Positions 1 to 11,700 of a DNA stretch of 64,000 nucleotides are shown in pieces. Origin of the DNA: a virus; the IMG/VR virus record IMGVR_UViG_3300011116_000834, positions 44,403-108,402 of that record; one strand, 5' to 3'. The notes under the pieces are model-generated. The model was not told where the DNA came from. It ran no database searches and saw nothing but the letters and a program-made list of their open reading frames with translations. A program made the position numbers and the translations under genes. Positions within the stretch are counted from its first letter, which is position 1. Each line of letters begins with the position of its first letter.

Positions 1-705
1 AATTATAAAGAAATCATTCTTGATATGAATGATTCAATTTTCAATGGTATAAGTGCCTCCACATTGATTGATAAAATCAATGTCAATTTGGATAAAATCG
101 ATCATATCGGAATAGATCCAGTTTCTGTTCTAGGTGCTGAACATGCGATGATTGATGCTAGAATAGAAAAGAAAACATTAACAGATGCGGGAATAGGAAT
201 TCCTCAAGTTGTAAATTTCTTTGGTCTTATTGAAAATCCTATCGGAATATCTGGATCGATTGAAGTTATTTCGGGAAGTGATTTTAATAAAAAAGTAGAT
301 ATATTATATCGAACTACTATAAAGGCAGGAATTTCAGTTTTGGGATCAAGTAGTATTTTGCCAATTACTGATGAAGTATATGATACAACAACACCAAAAG
401 GAGAACCAATTAGCGATTTGACTATAGGTGGAATTGATAATATCATCAGTGGTGTTACTTCTAGTTGTGTGGCAGAAATTAAAAATGTCCCATATCAAAA
501 TGCAACAGATTTAATCGATTCTGTATTGGTTGGTCCTATTGGAGGATTTCCAAAAACAGGTTCAACTATAGACACAATAGAAGAAATTCCAACATTTGTT
601 CAATATACTGGAAGTATATTATCGACTACTAAGTTGACATCAGATCTTCCAATATCTGATGTAGATTCTATAATTATTCGTATAAATATGGTTAGAGGAA
701 TGTAA
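1..705 (+). CDS. Structural protein, C-terminal part (5' end outside window)
   Basis: The reading frame is open from the first base, so this is probably the C-terminal part of a longer protein. An ATG at 25 is in frame but has no ribosome binding site before it. The visible 230 or so residues are rich in Ile, Gly, Ser and Thr, with short hydrophobic strands and almost no Cys, as expected of a beta-rich virion protein. It is joined to the next gene by a TAATG overlap and heads the series of baseplate and fibre genes, so a baseplate or tail role is likely. I do not recognise the family. Confidence 0.6.
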   Translation, partial: NYKEIILDMNDSIFNGISASTLIDKINVNLDKIDHIGIDPVSVLGAEHAMIDARIEKKTLTDAGIGIPQVVNFFGLIENPIGISGSIEVISGSDFNKKVDILYRTTIKAGISVLGSSSILPITDEVYDTTTPKGEPISDLTIGGIDNIISGVTSSCVAEIKNVPYQNATDLIDSVLVGPIGGFPKTGSTIDTIEEIPTFVQYTGSILSTTKLTSDLPISDVDSIIIRINMVRGM

Positions 706-1412
706 TGAAAGCACCATTTGGAACACTACCGCTATCTGAAGCACCATTTTTAAGTAGAATATCTACTCAATATGATAATGGAAAAAACTATTATTTAACA
801 GGATTCAATCCTGGATATGCATTGCAGGCATCAGAATTGAATGAACTTCAAGAATCTTTTTTCTTAAATTCTAGTCTTATGCATAGATCTCATGCTTCTT
901 GGGTGAATCAGGGATATAACATTCCAGTATGGGATGGATGTGTTCCATTTGATCCTACCAGCATTATTGTTACAGTAAATAGTGTTGGTGCTTCTACTGC
1001 TAATTTTACAGTTACAATTCCAAATGGATGGTTTCTATGGACAGAAAAAACTTCAGGATTGAATTTTTGGGTCTATAATAATCTCACAGATACGGAATTT
1101 TCCTTTACAACTACATCTGGAATAGGTTCCACCGAATATGTGGGATTTATGATTTCAAATGATACCATCAATTGCTGTCAGGCAGGCAATTGCTTGGAAA
1201 ATCAAGATGCTACTTTACGAGACAATTCATCAGGATTGACTGATACTTATTATACATGTGGTGCTTCTCGTAAGAAAGCAACCTTTGATGATGCTGTAAT
1301 ACTCACAAGCACTACAGCATCTGATTTTTATCCATTGCTAAAGATAACAATAGACACGATATCCAGTGCGAGTTTTGCATTCATTGATGATCAATCCATA
1401 ACTGTAGGATAA
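705..1412 (+). CDS. Putative baseplate/tail structural protein
   Basis: A 235-residue protein with an N-terminal region (residues about 25-55) containing YYLTGFNPGYALQASELNEL. This resembles the start of several phage tail proteins, in which an aromatic-Pro-Gly stretch is followed by LQASELNELQ (DUF4815-like). The rest is Ser/Thr/Asn-rich and beta-like, with a small Cys cluster (NCCQAGNC) near residue 155. Its ATG overlaps the upstream stop (TAATG) with AGAGGA before it. Between the partial upstream gene and long fibre proteins it most likely belongs to the baseplate or a fibre attachment point. The exact role is inferred. Confidence 0.6.
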   Translation: MKAPFGTLPLSEAPFLSRISTQYDNGKNYYLTGFNPGYALQASELNELQESFFLNSSLMHRSHASWVNQGYNIPVWDGCVPFDPTSIIVTVNSVGASTANFTVTIPNGWFLWTEKTSGLNFWVYNNLTDTEFSFTTTSGIGSTEYVGFMISNDTINCCQAGNCLENQDATLRDNSSGLTDTYYTCGASRKKATFDDAVILTSTTASDFYPLLKITIDTISSASFAFIDDQSITVG

Positions 1413-1429
1413 CATAGTAGGAAATTGAA

Positions 1430-3742
1430 ATGGCTTTTAACACCACAATAAATCAATTAACAGGTACTTCGACATTCTATGATTGGTTCATAAAAGAGAA
1501 CAATGAAATCATTGCTAAACTCAATCAGGCAACCGTATCTGGAGTTACTAGTGGAGATGGTGTTCTTGCATCGCTCAACTCTACCAGTGGATTGGTGACA
1601 GTTTCAATAGGTGGAACTTCTGGTAATATTCAGTCTGGTCTTACTTTCTCTGGATCTGTAAATTTCTTAGGAGAGACCATTGTTCCAAATGCTTCCTTCA
1701 AGATATACGGAATTACATCTGGAACTTCTGGTTATAGTTTTGGTTCAGTAGTTCGTGTGACCAGCACTGGATATACTCTTGCACTTGCAAATAATCCAGA
1801 TTCGGCAGAAATGATTGGTATTCTATCTGGAATCACAAATGCCTATTCAGTTGTCACTGTTTCTGGAAAAGTCTCTGGTAATTTTACCTCAGTTGCTGGA
1901 TCTACTCTTTCAACTGGATGTGTATATTTCTTAAGTCCTTCATCTGCTGGACAAATAACCACAAGCGAACCAAGTACAATTGGATATGTCTCAAAACCAG
2001 TTCTTATTGGTCTGGGTGAAACAGCAGGAATGGTTGTCCAATATCGTGGCAATTACCTAAATTCAACAACAAGTGGTGGTCTCTCTGGAACAAATAAGAT
2101 CTATATAACTCTTCCTGCATCCTCGAATCCAGGATCATATGGATTTTCCGCTGGTAATTTCTTATCCTATGCCGCAGATCAAATGGTTGGAAATACCTAT
2201 TTTCACAAATATCTCATCGATACTGGAAGAACAGCAATAAATGGATGGTTCCTTTCGGGATCAAGCAATTTTACAAATACCACTCCTCTTACCATGGCAG
2301 AATATGGAATAAATGGTGAGGAGGATTTTGTTGTAGGAATGGTTGAAGGAGTCAGTACTAGTGGTGCCAATCTCATCTATCAATTGGTAACTCATGGCGC
2401 ATCAACAGTAATTCCATATAGCATTAGTTCCACTGCAACCTCCAAGGTCGGAACCTGGTTGACAAAGGGTACCACATATAATATATCTGGAACTGGCATA
2501 ACTCAGATGGCAAAGGTCACATACAATCAATATAATCCAAGTCTCAGATTGGGATTTGTATTTGATGAGACCATTCCATATTGGTATATCGATATTGCCA
2601 AGGTCAATTTGAATTCAGCTGGATCTGTTCTATCTTCATTGACTGGAACCTCCTCAATGGCAAATGCTCAAAATTATGCCTTCAACGGTAATTTTGAAAT
2701 ATGGCAAAGAAATGTTGGAAAATCTGCATATACTACAGCAGGTAATGTGTATTTTGCTGATAATTGGATTCGTCGTCAATCTGGTCTTGCTGGAGCAGTT
2801 CAAAGCATTCTTCGTCAAACCAATTCAACCACAAGTACTGATATAGAAGGAAATCCAACTTATTATGTTGATGTAAAGTGTGTTGCGGATCCAGGTGGCA
2901 GTACTCCTGCTTCGGATACCTACTCAATTGGACATGTAATTGAAAATATCAATACATTCAATGGTTCTAATATCACTGTAAGTTTCTACGCTAAATGTGC
3001 ATTATCTGGTTATAGTGCGAATGTATATTTCGCTCGTTATTCTGGTGGTGTTCTTGTAAGCAAGTCCACAATAGAAACTATAGATCTTGCTACTTCATGG
3101 ACCAAATATACATCATCATATGAAGTTCCAACATTAACGGGAACTCCTCCATTTAGCGATGATTATGTTGAAATTGGAATTGATCTCATTCCGACAGTAC
3201 AACGAGCATATGACCTTTCATTATCAACGGGAACAAATTTAACTGTAAGTGTTGCATCATTTACAGTATATGATGGTATCTACAATTCACCATCTCATAC
3301 CTTTGATAAGGTTGAAAATCAACTCAAAAAATGTCAAAAATTCTATTATTCGACATATTCCAATACGCAGACGATTGGAACACAAACTATGCTTGCCAAT
3401 GGTGAACCTGTTTTAAATTCCTATGTGTTCTCCTATCTTCCAAATACACCATTCTCTGTTGCAAAACTTCCAGTGGATATGCGTGCAGAACCTTCTGTGA
3501 CAATCTATTCACCTCAAAGTGGCATTTCAACTGAAATGTATAACTACACATCAGGAAGAGATCTTCGTTATAGTGGAAGAACAGTTGGATATAACAACCA
3601 AAGCAGAATTCCAACTCTTGGATCACCATCTGTAAGCACAGTCCAAGATACAACATCTATTCGAATTAATATTGGTGCGGGTGCGGTTCCTTATGATGTG
3701 TTAAATTGTCACATTGTCGCAGATGCCAGTTATCCCATCTAA
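1430..3742 (+). CDS. Tail fibre protein with carbohydrate-binding-like domain
   Basis: This 770-residue protein is rich in Gly, Ser and Thr. Residues about 95-215 form a beta domain (GSVVRV... to VVQYRGNY) that recurs in the next gene. Near residue 425 the segment NGNFEIWQRN followed by FADNWIRR matches the jelly-roll carbohydrate-binding module common in phage fibres (NGDFxIWQR...YxADRW). The C-terminal 150 residues resemble the usual end of such fibres. The likely role is an extracellular adhesin on the tail. The start has AGGAAA about nine bases upstream. No chaperone or peptidase motif is visible. Confidence 0.7.
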   Translation: MAFNTTINQLTGTSTFYDWFIKENNEIIAKLNQATVSGVTSGDGVLASLNSTSGLVTVSIGGTSGNIQSGLTFSGSVNFLGETIVPNASFKIYGITSGTSGYSFGSVVRVTSTGYTLALANNPDSAEMIGILSGITNAYSVVTVSGKVSGNFTSVAGSTLSTGCVYFLSPSSAGQITTSEPSTIGYVSKPVLIGLGETAGMVVQYRGNYLNSTTSGGLSGTNKIYITLPASSNPGSYGFSAGNFLSYAADQMVGNTYFHKYLIDTGRTAINGWFLSGSSNFTNTTPLTMAEYGINGEEDFVVGMVEGVSTSGANLIYQLVTHGASTVIPYSISSTATSKVGTWLTKGTTYNISGTGITQMAKVTYNQYNPSLRLGFVFDETIPYWYIDIAKVNLNSAGSVLSSLTGTSSMANAQNYAFNGNFEIWQRNVGKSAYTTAGNVYFADNWIRRQSGLAGAVQSILRQTNSTTSTDIEGNPTYYVDVKCVADPGGSTPASDTYSIGHVIENINTFNGSNITVSFYAKCALSGYSANVYFARYSGGVLVSKSTIETIDLATSWTKYTSSYEVPTLTGTPPFSDDYVEIGIDLIPTVQRAYDLSLSTGTNLTVSVASFTVYDGIYNSPSHTFDKVENQLKKCQKFYYSTYSNTQTIGTQTMLANGEPVLNSYVFSYLPNTPFSVAKLPVDMRAEPSVTIYSPQSGISTEMYNYTSGRDLRYSGRTVGYNNQSRIPTLGSPSVSTVQDTTSIRINIGAGAVPYDVLNCHIVADASYPI

Positions 3743-3753
3743 TGGAGTAAACC

Positions 3754-4884
3754 ATGCCTAGTTGCAGTAATAGTTCCAATATCCAATCATCGATCAATTC
3801 TCTTAGCGTAGTGCAAGGAGGATCTAGACTTCTGGTATCTATTCCATATACCGCAGGTCTGACCACTGGAAGCGTGGTTCGTTATGATGTGCCAACTTCT
3901 GGATTCACTGCATCAAAAGCAAATCTAGCAGAAACCTCCGAAGTATTTGGAGTTATTGAAACCTATGACTCCACCACTTCATTGTTTGGCGTTGTTATTT
4001 ATGGATCTATTTCCTTGGATTCTTCCAAATTTGCAGATATGGGCAGTGGTGGTGGTTCTGGAGGAAATGACATCTACTTTTTAAGTGGATTGACCGCTGG
4101 CAAATTACAAAATCTAGCACCAACTGATCTTGAACATGTTGTAAAACCAGTATATCAAGTATCTCCACATGGTTCATATACTGGTGTGATTGTAAATTAC
4201 CTTGGTTACAAGATAGGTGGAGATATACAGGCAAGTTATAAAAATGCCGAAGTAATTGGTAATATTCAGATAGTTGTAGGAGATGCCACCTTTGAAGAAG
4301 GTTATGTGGATGCTTCCATAGCACATGCATTACCAGTTTCGGATTATCCTGAATATTATGAAAAATATGGAACTAAGTATGGATATATTGAAAAGGTAAC
4401 TACTACTGATTCTATCCCTGGATCTGTTGTTCCGAATCAGATTGCTTCGCAATCATCATCTTCATATAAAGGAACAGTTGTATCGATAGATTATGGGAAT
4501 AAAGACATCTATTTGTATAAAGAAGCATTGACCGATCTTGCCTCGACTACTAAACAATTAGCAGTTAATACAAGTGCATCTACTAGTTCAAAACTAACGA
4601 TAGATTCGCTTGAAATATATTCCGTATATACTCCAATTGTCACTCTTACCCAACCACTTTCCGTAACTGGAAAAAATGGTGAGAATGTATCTATAACTCA
4701 ACAAATTAAAATTGGATTTAAAGTTAAACCAATTGGAGTTCAAGTGTCAATTCCAACCAATGTAACCACAGAATCTTTAGCAACTACAACATTAGCACTT
4801 GGAACATCTGGAGATGATGTAGAAACCATATTGAATGACTTTGAATCAAGAATATCAGCTATTGAATCAAGATTGAGAATGTAA
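3754..4884 (+). CDS. Fibre/baseplate-associated structural protein
   Basis: A 376-residue protein following a good Shine-Dalgarno (TGGAG). Residues about 25-150 are clearly related to residues 95-215 of the preceding fibre: both carry GSVVR, a GVI/GIL strand, a VxGSIS/VSGKVS strand, a YFLSGLTAGKL / YFLSPSSAGQI segment, and VKPV then V.YLGY / V.YRGNY. The middle and C-terminal parts differ, and the protein ends in a short coiled-coil-like helix (LNDFESRISAIESRLRM) suited to oligomerisation. It is probably a tail-fibre component or connector. No enzymatic motif is visible. Confidence 0.6.
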   Translation: MPSCSNSSNIQSSINSLSVVQGGSRLLVSIPYTAGLTTGSVVRYDVPTSGFTASKANLAETSEVFGVIETYDSTTSLFGVVIYGSISLDSSKFADMGSGGGSGGNDIYFLSGLTAGKLQNLAPTDLEHVVKPVYQVSPHGSYTGVIVNYLGYKIGGDIQASYKNAEVIGNIQIVVGDATFEEGYVDASIAHALPVSDYPEYYEKYGTKYGYIEKVTTTDSIPGSVVPNQIASQSSSSYKGTVVSIDYGNKDIYLYKEALTDLASTTKQLAVNTSASTSSKLTIDSLEIYSVYTPIVTLTQPLSVTGKNGENVSITQQIKIGFKVKPIGVQVSIPTNVTTESLATTTLALGTSGDDVETILNDFESRISAIESRLRM

Positions 4885-4885
4885 T

Positions 4886-7800
4886 ATGATTATAGGTAGT
4901 AGTCCATATCTTCAAAGAAAAATATTAGGAATAACTGGTCCAACTGGAGCAACTGGAATCACTGGTCCAGATGGTCATATTGGTGCCACTGGATATCAGG
5001 GAAACACTGGAAATACAGGTGGTAGTGTAGTTGGAATGACTTTGTCAAATTCAACTGTAATTACTACATTTTCCGATAATACTACATTTGTAGGAAGCAA
5101 TATTCTAGGAGAAACTGGAAATTATTATATTTCAGTTGGTGCTGAAAATATTTCTGGAAATGGTATTGGAGTTGTTGCTGGAGTTTCATATTCAACATTA
5201 TCCAATGGAAATCTTCTAGGAAATGTCCGTATTCGTGGATTTACGACTTCGTCTTCCAGAACTGGAAATGCAGTTGTATCGATAAATGGTTCATTTGATT
5301 CTCCAAATATTGGAATAACCTACAATTTAACAAATATTGCATATCTTGGTATATGTGGTGGTTCCAATGGTGAACTTATTGTTTATAAATCTGGTACAGA
5401 ATTTTATGGATTGACTGGAACATATTACGATAGTACAGATAAAACTGTCGATATGCAAGTCATGAATTATGGTGAAAGAGTTCACTTTGTTCAACCAATT
5501 AAAAAATCAATATATGATCCAGATACTGGAAATCAAACTGTTGGTAGATATTTCTATTGGCCTATTGATTGGGAAAAGGCAAATGTATTTGTATTGAATT
5601 CCTTTGAAAGTAGTATAATTCCAGGTGAAAGAATCGATGGGCAAATTGTATTAGTACGCAATCCCCCATCTGGCGATGTTGCTAAAGGCATCACTATAGT
5701 AGTTCCTTCTGGCGTTACATCATCGAATAGTATCTTAACAAAATATGCAGTTACTGATACATTATCGACAGGAATTACTCTTGATATTGGAACATATTCC
5801 ATTTCATGGCCATTATCCTATCCTCCATGTCTTACAACTGGAACTGATGTAATCAATATGATTTCATTGGATAATATCTGGTATGCAAATTTTGGTAAAT
5901 ATAATAGTGGAACAGAACAAGTTCAATGGAACGCAGATTATTCTAATTGCTTAGGATCATTGAATCTTCAAGATGATCAAGTCACAAATCCAAATATTGG
6001 AACAGGAACACAGGGACCTCCACTTGATCCAATTTGTGGAACCAATCTCAATACCATAGGATTATGTTGCATTGCATGTTCATCTGGAGATTCCACCGTT
6101 ACAACTTGTGAAGCGTGCAAACCACTTATTCAACAAGGTGTTGCTAGATTCTTCCCAGATCAAGGTGATGGATATCTAGGATGCACAGCAGAAACAGATG
6201 TTAGAGGTATTTGCTGCTATAAAGATGTAAATGGCAATATAGTCAAGGATAGCGATCCACTTGGAATTCGTCTATGCGACTGCACAAGAAAAGCAAATGC
6301 TTTTGTGGGACGACCTTGGTACAATTGGGAAGAATTCAGCGACTGTGTGCCCAACATTGATGCAATTAATTGTCAAAATTCATATGATAATGTAGGAGCA
6401 TGTTGCGATGGATCTGGCAATTGCACATCCACAACTCAGGCAAACTGCACAAAATATTGGCAAGGAAAAGGTCGTGCTTGTTCATATTCTAATGGATTCA
6501 ACACGATCTCTCCATGTCGTCAAGGTGCTGGTGGTTGCTGCAAGAATGGAATATGCAATGATGTAGTCGATGGTCAGACGAATTGCATTGATACTAACGG
6601 TAAATTCTTTGGTTGTAATAATTACTGTGGTTCATTTGAATGTTCCATTGCATATAAGGGATGTTCTTGTGGCACCTCATTGACAGAAGATGCTTTCGTG
6701 GTTGAACAGCATTTATCATCTTCTAATGCTATATTACCAGATACCTGGGCATTCGAGCAACAAGGCAATCCAGCAGGAAGTGGAACTCTTACTCATCAAC
6801 TTAAGATTGGTGATGAATTTGCTGGAGGAATCGTCGCTGGTATTTTTAAACCAAAGGGAACTAGATGCTTTGGATCAACTGCAATGGGTGGTGTCCCTGC
6901 TGCTTATACTCCAGCAAAGAATGATGATAGTATTGCTTCTCACAATTTATTCAATTTTTTGAATACTTCATCTGAATCTAGTTGCGATTATTATTATAGT
7001 CAATACGATCCTTCTGGATATGGTTTCACTTTGCCAAGTGGACATAATGGCGATGAAGATGGTTGGTTATTGATTGTTAGTAAATTTCCAGTAATTATAG
7101 ATCAATATTATAATAATATACACAATACTGTAACATCTGGCGTAAATGGAAACCATCAGGCAGTTCCTTCTTCAGTTTTAAGTGGAACTGCTCCTGCATT
7201 TCCTGCTACTACAAATTATGAAAATGGCACACCAACAACACTGAATGTCAATACAGGATCTCAATCAAATCAAGCAAGATATATCTATTCAAAGAATTTT
7301 AGATTAACTCATGGTGGAACTGCATTCTCATCCGTAGCATTTGATAAATTTACAGCTACAGCACCATCTACAACAGAACAATCAAGATCAAATTGGAATC
7401 TTTGTGATTCACATCATCCAGGATCAAATATTCCACACGATGGTACATATGGAACAATAGGTGCTACTTATTGGGCAAATACCACCACATTCAATGACTG
7501 TGCGGATACTCAATATACATGCAATGAATGCGCTGATTATCCGTTTGCCAGATCTAGAAGAGGTTGGGAATCTACTAAGGCAAGTCAGAATGGTAATTTC
7601 AGTAGAAATTGGGGATTATTTAATACAATAAGAATTATTAATTCTGATATATCTGAAATATATCTTCGACCTGGAAATGGTTTATATCCTGATTCTAATA
7701 GAATTTTCTATGGCGGAAGACCATATACAGGTCTAGATCCAGATCCAGGATATACAGGACTATTTCAAATGGCAGGAACATTTGGATATACTCTTGCATA

Positions 7801-8710
7801 TCAATTAACTACTGCTGGAGAAGCATGTTCAATTTGGAATCGTTATTATTATCCATCTGATATTCCACCAAATCCAACATCTCCAACATTAACAAGTTTT
7901 GTTGCAGGAAAACAATTTGTTCCAAATGCAAATCGTCCAGATGGAACTCAATACAATAATGCAATCATTGGAAACACTCAATGGCTGGGAACTTTATATC
8001 CTCAATTATCAAGATGGTATATTCCCAGCATTGATGAATTGGCATTCATTGCCGCACAATGCGTAGATCCTGTTGTGAATCTACAACAGAAAATTGCCGA
8101 TGCTAAGGGAATAAGAATAGGAAATCTATTTGCAAATTCCACAACGCAAAATGCATTACCATCAACAGATGCAAATGCTGGATATGTATGGTCTTCTACC
8201 ATGACATTCAATGAAGTAGTGACTGCACAATATCTACAACCAGTAAATATAAGTCAACCTGGTGCAACTTCTGGTGGAGCATATACTGCGGCACAATTGA
8301 CTAATGCTCATTTTACTAAAGCTTGGGCAATGAAATTCGATACTGGAACTGCTGCTGTTCTTCCAAATACTACTGCATTTAAAGTTGCAAAACGCAATTC
8401 ACAAAAATTATTAAATGATAATACAAATAATAGATTTGAATTGCGTTTAGTAAGACAGATAAGATGTGATCGTAAATTCTATTGGAATGGCGATAATACA
8501 AGATATAGAAATACATTCTGGGCAGTTCCACGACTCACGCCATCAGATGTAGTCACTGGAATGCCTTTTGAAAATGCAGGACCTGTTGGATCTGCTGGAT
8601 TTACATTCCCAAATGCTACAAATCTTTCTTCATATATCAATGACCTAAATACTTTTATTGGAACTATTCATAAGAATAATATAAACAATACTGGTACTAT
8701 AACAGGATAA
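4886..8710 (+). CDS. Modular adhesin: collagen-like, Cys-rich, DUF1566-like
   Basis: A 1274-residue protein with three visible parts. Residues about 15-46 are collagen-like GXT/GXX triplets. Residues about 383-595 are extremely Cys-rich, with recurring CC-x(3-5)-C units (GACCDGSGNC, GGCCKNGICND) that must form many disulfides or bind metal. Residues about 640-1215 resemble DUF1566/Lcl_C lectin-like domains: GDEFAGGIVAGIF at the start, WYIPSIDELAFIAAQ, a VWSSTMTF segment and ELRLVRQIR near the end. DUF1566-type domains are related to C-type-lectin folds. This is the first of four related genes and probably a host-recognition fibre. Surface exposure and ligand are inferred. Confidence 0.7.
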   Translation: MIIGSSPYLQRKILGITGPTGATGITGPDGHIGATGYQGNTGNTGGSVVGMTLSNSTVITTFSDNTTFVGSNILGETGNYYISVGAENISGNGIGVVAGVSYSTLSNGNLLGNVRIRGFTTSSSRTGNAVVSINGSFDSPNIGITYNLTNIAYLGICGGSNGELIVYKSGTEFYGLTGTYYDSTDKTVDMQVMNYGERVHFVQPIKKSIYDPDTGNQTVGRYFYWPIDWEKANVFVLNSFESSIIPGERIDGQIVLVRNPPSGDVAKGITIVVPSGVTSSNSILTKYAVTDTLSTGITLDIGTYSISWPLSYPPCLTTGTDVINMISLDNIWYANFGKYNSGTEQVQWNADYSNCLGSLNLQDDQVTNPNIGTGTQGPPLDPICGTNLNTIGLCCIACSSGDSTVTTCEACKPLIQQGVARFFPDQGDGYLGCTAETDVRGICCYKDVNGNIVKDSDPLGIRLCDCTRKANAFVGRPWYNWEEFSDCVPNIDAINCQNSYDNVGACCDGSGNCTSTTQANCTKYWQGKGRACSYSNGFNTISPCRQGAGGCCKNGICNDVVDGQTNCIDTNGKFFGCNNYCGSFECSIAYKGCSCGTSLTEDAFVVEQHLSSSNAILPDTWAFEQQGNPAGSGTLTHQLKIGDEFAGGIVAGIFKPKGTRCFGSTAMGGVPAAYTPAKNDDSIASHNLFNFLNTSSESSCDYYYSQYDPSGYGFTLPSGHNGDEDGWLLIVSKFPVIIDQYYNNIHNTVTSGVNGNHQAVPSSVLSGTAPAFPATTNYENGTPTTLNVNTGSQSNQARYIYSKNFRLTHGGTAFSSVAFDKFTATAPSTTEQSRSNWNLCDSHHPGSNIPHDGTYGTIGATYWANTTTFNDCADTQYTCNECADYPFARSRRGWESTKASQNGNFSRNWGLFNTIRIINSDISEIYLRPGNGLYPDSNRIFYGGRPYTGLDPDPGYTGLFQMAGTFGYTLAYQLTTAGEACSIWNRYYYPSDIPPNPTSPTLTSFVAGKQFVPNANRPDGTQYNNAIIGNTQWLGTLYPQLSRWYIPSIDELAFIAAQCVDPVVNLQQKIADAKGIRIGNLFANSTTQNALPSTDANAGYVWSSTMTFNEVVTAQYLQPVNISQPGATSGGAYTAAQLTNAHFTKAWAMKFDTGTAAVLPNTTAFKVAKRNSQKLLNDNTNNRFELRLVRQIRCDRKFYWNGDNTRYRNTFWAVPRLTPSDVVTGMPFENAGPVGSAGFTFPNATNLSSYINDLNTFIGTIHKNNINNTGTITG

Positions 8711-8724
8711 TTGGAAACAATAAA

Positions 8725-11700
8725 ATGATATATGGGTCATCTCGCATCAAACAAACCATAACAGGAACAGTTCCTGGTGCTGTACAAGGTTCAACTGGAC
8801 ATATAGGTCCAACTGGCAATACTGGTCCAACTGGTCCTACAGGACCTATAGGTGCCACAGGTGCAACAGGAAATGGAATCACTGGAGCAACTGGAATTTC
8901 CACGGGAATTACATTTTATGGTAATGGGTTATCCTTTTCATTTTTAAATTTAAAGGGATCTGCGGGATCTGCTAATGGTAGCGAATATTATCAAGTAATT
9001 GGACTTGGCATCGATTCAGCACAAATATCAACAAATATAGTTTATGGAGATGTTATACAAGTTGGTGCTGGACAGACAGCGTATTTCAAGAGTATATCGA
9101 TTTCAGGGCAAGCACCAATTCCAAATGTATCTCCGTTTGTTGGTGTTAGTACTGATAATATCTCGGTAGTTTACATTTATGGTGCTACGGTATCAGATGC
9201 AAATATGCCATTGGGTAATACTGGCGAATTGCTTTATGTAAATAGCAATGCTGGATTTGGATTAGGAACATTAAAGGCATCATCAGCACCTAGTACCAAT
9301 TGGATTCCATCTCAAAGACAACTTATAATAGATCAAAAAGCATTTAGGGAAGCAATATTCTCTAATAAAAATTGGTCTACAGTTGGATCTGATCCATTCT
9401 TATATTATACAACTCCTGTTGATTTTTCATATTATGGAACTCTAACTGGAGAAACATATGGAACATCCAATCTAGAAAACAATATAACTCCAAATTTTAT
9501 ATACTATTCTGGATCTGGGTTGGATTCTTATGGATTAGTCAATGATCCAAACACATATCAAGACATATCAATTGGTCAGACAATAGTCCTTGGGTTGACT
9601 AGTGGCGCAACAATGGAAAGAATAGATTTCATTAGTGCCACTGGGATTACATTTTCAAATACATATCTCCCCCAGAATATAGTCAGAAGTGATATTGGTT
9701 CCTGTTGTTTCTGCAATATGATCGATAAACAAAGAGTGTGCGTGGATTATGTCTCATCTTCATTCTGTTCAGCTCTTTCTGGAACCTTTGATACCAATTC
9801 ATGCAATGATAGAACTAGTGGATCTGATTGCTTCACTGAAGGTGCTTGCTGCATATATGATATTGAAACTGGATCAACTAGATGCATCAATACTACAAGA
9901 GAAAAATGCTCAACATACAATGGATATTTCAATGAATCAAAACAATGCGATAATGTTTGGGTAAATGGACAACTATTTTCATGCCCAACCAGTTTCTGCA
10001 ATATAGGAACACGACAACTTGGCAAATGTTGCGTCCAAGGCAATTGCTTTAACTTAACAAAAGCAGATTGTGCTTCCGTATTTGGTTCTGTATTCTTTGC
10101 TGGTCAGACCTGCACATCCCAGACTAGTGATGCATCATGCTGCGGAACATTAGATCTTCGAGGATCATGCTGCGTACAAGGTAATTGTGTTGGCAATGTC
10201 ACAGCACAACAATGTTCAACAACATATAATGGTATATTCCAAGGATCTGGAACCAAGTGCACAGAAGTCAATTGTTGCGGTTATTCATTCTCGGATGATT
10301 ATTTCAAAGGATCTTGTGCAGATTCATGCAAGGCATATGGATCACAACAGATCTATTCTTGCCTGAATATAGGCGATAAGATTGGTGGTGGATATTTTGC
10401 GGGATTTGTCGGTATGCCAAATCCGTGCAATAATTTTTCAACTCCAAATCTTGCATATGGTGAACCATTGGAATGCATGATATTCCCCCGAGGAGAACTT
10501 GCAAATGTGCCTACATGGTATCTAAAGACATGCAATGGTACCGATGGTACAAATAATGAAGGGTGTATTGATTATTTTGCACGAACATATCCAATAACAC
10601 TTCCAAAGAATTCATTGGATTCGCGGTGTATGCTCAAGGCAGGAGTTCCATTTGTTCAGCAAGCATACGCACTTGATGGAATCACATGGCCTTCTGAAAT
10701 GATGTTTAGTGGTGGATATCAATATAGCAGAAATCGTGGTGCATTCTCATACTCATTAGTTGGTTCTGGTCTTGCTGTTGAATACTTAGATGGCACAGAA
10801 ACCAATCTATATCGTTATCTTGCATCAAAGGTTTATGGAAATAATGACATTCAAATCTTATGGGCATTGATTATTGCTCCTGAAGATGTTGAATTGGGAA
10901 GCGGTGAAAGGTCCTTATCATGGGGCATGATGCAAGGATGTCATAATCCTGATTCTTCTGGAATTCCGCAACAATTGGTTATTGAAGAAATTCCAACATA
11001 TCCAACTGATGGATTATTAACTACAAGATTGCACGATTCATCTTCCAAAAACAATGCAGATTATTGGTTCAGGGGAACAACTGATTCAAATGCATATAAT
11101 AGATTTAATTTTGGAAATGGACCAGCATGGGATATTGGAACAGATAAGACTACTATAACCACAAATAAGACTGAATTTTTAACTGCTTACAGCAAGATGT
11201 GGGATAAAAAGAATCCTTTGGATTCTGCACTTCGCCAGATCTCCAATATAAATGAGAATTCAACATATGGATATAATGATTGGTATATTCCAAGCATAAT
11301 TGAATTGAATTATATTCAAGCAAACTCTGCTACATTAAATGCAGCTTTGGCGGTAAATGGGGATCAGATAATTGGTGGTTATGAATATTGGTCATCCACC
11401 AGTGTAAGTAGACTTGCATCATGGGATGCTACCGATCCTCTCAACAAAGATTTATATCGGTTGGAAAATATTAGTTCTCAAATTGAACCATATCTAAGCG
11501 ATCATAGAATAACCAGCAGTGATTCATTTGGACTCACTGAAGATGAAGCATATAAATTTACGCTTGCTGTATCCAATGGTCAAAAAATGCTTACTCAGGT
11601 ATTTAATTCATTGCAAAACGATCAAATTGGTAGAATGATTTCTAGAAGTAGAGATAGCAAGATTGCCAATCTTCGTCCAGTTAGAAGAATACCACTTGTG

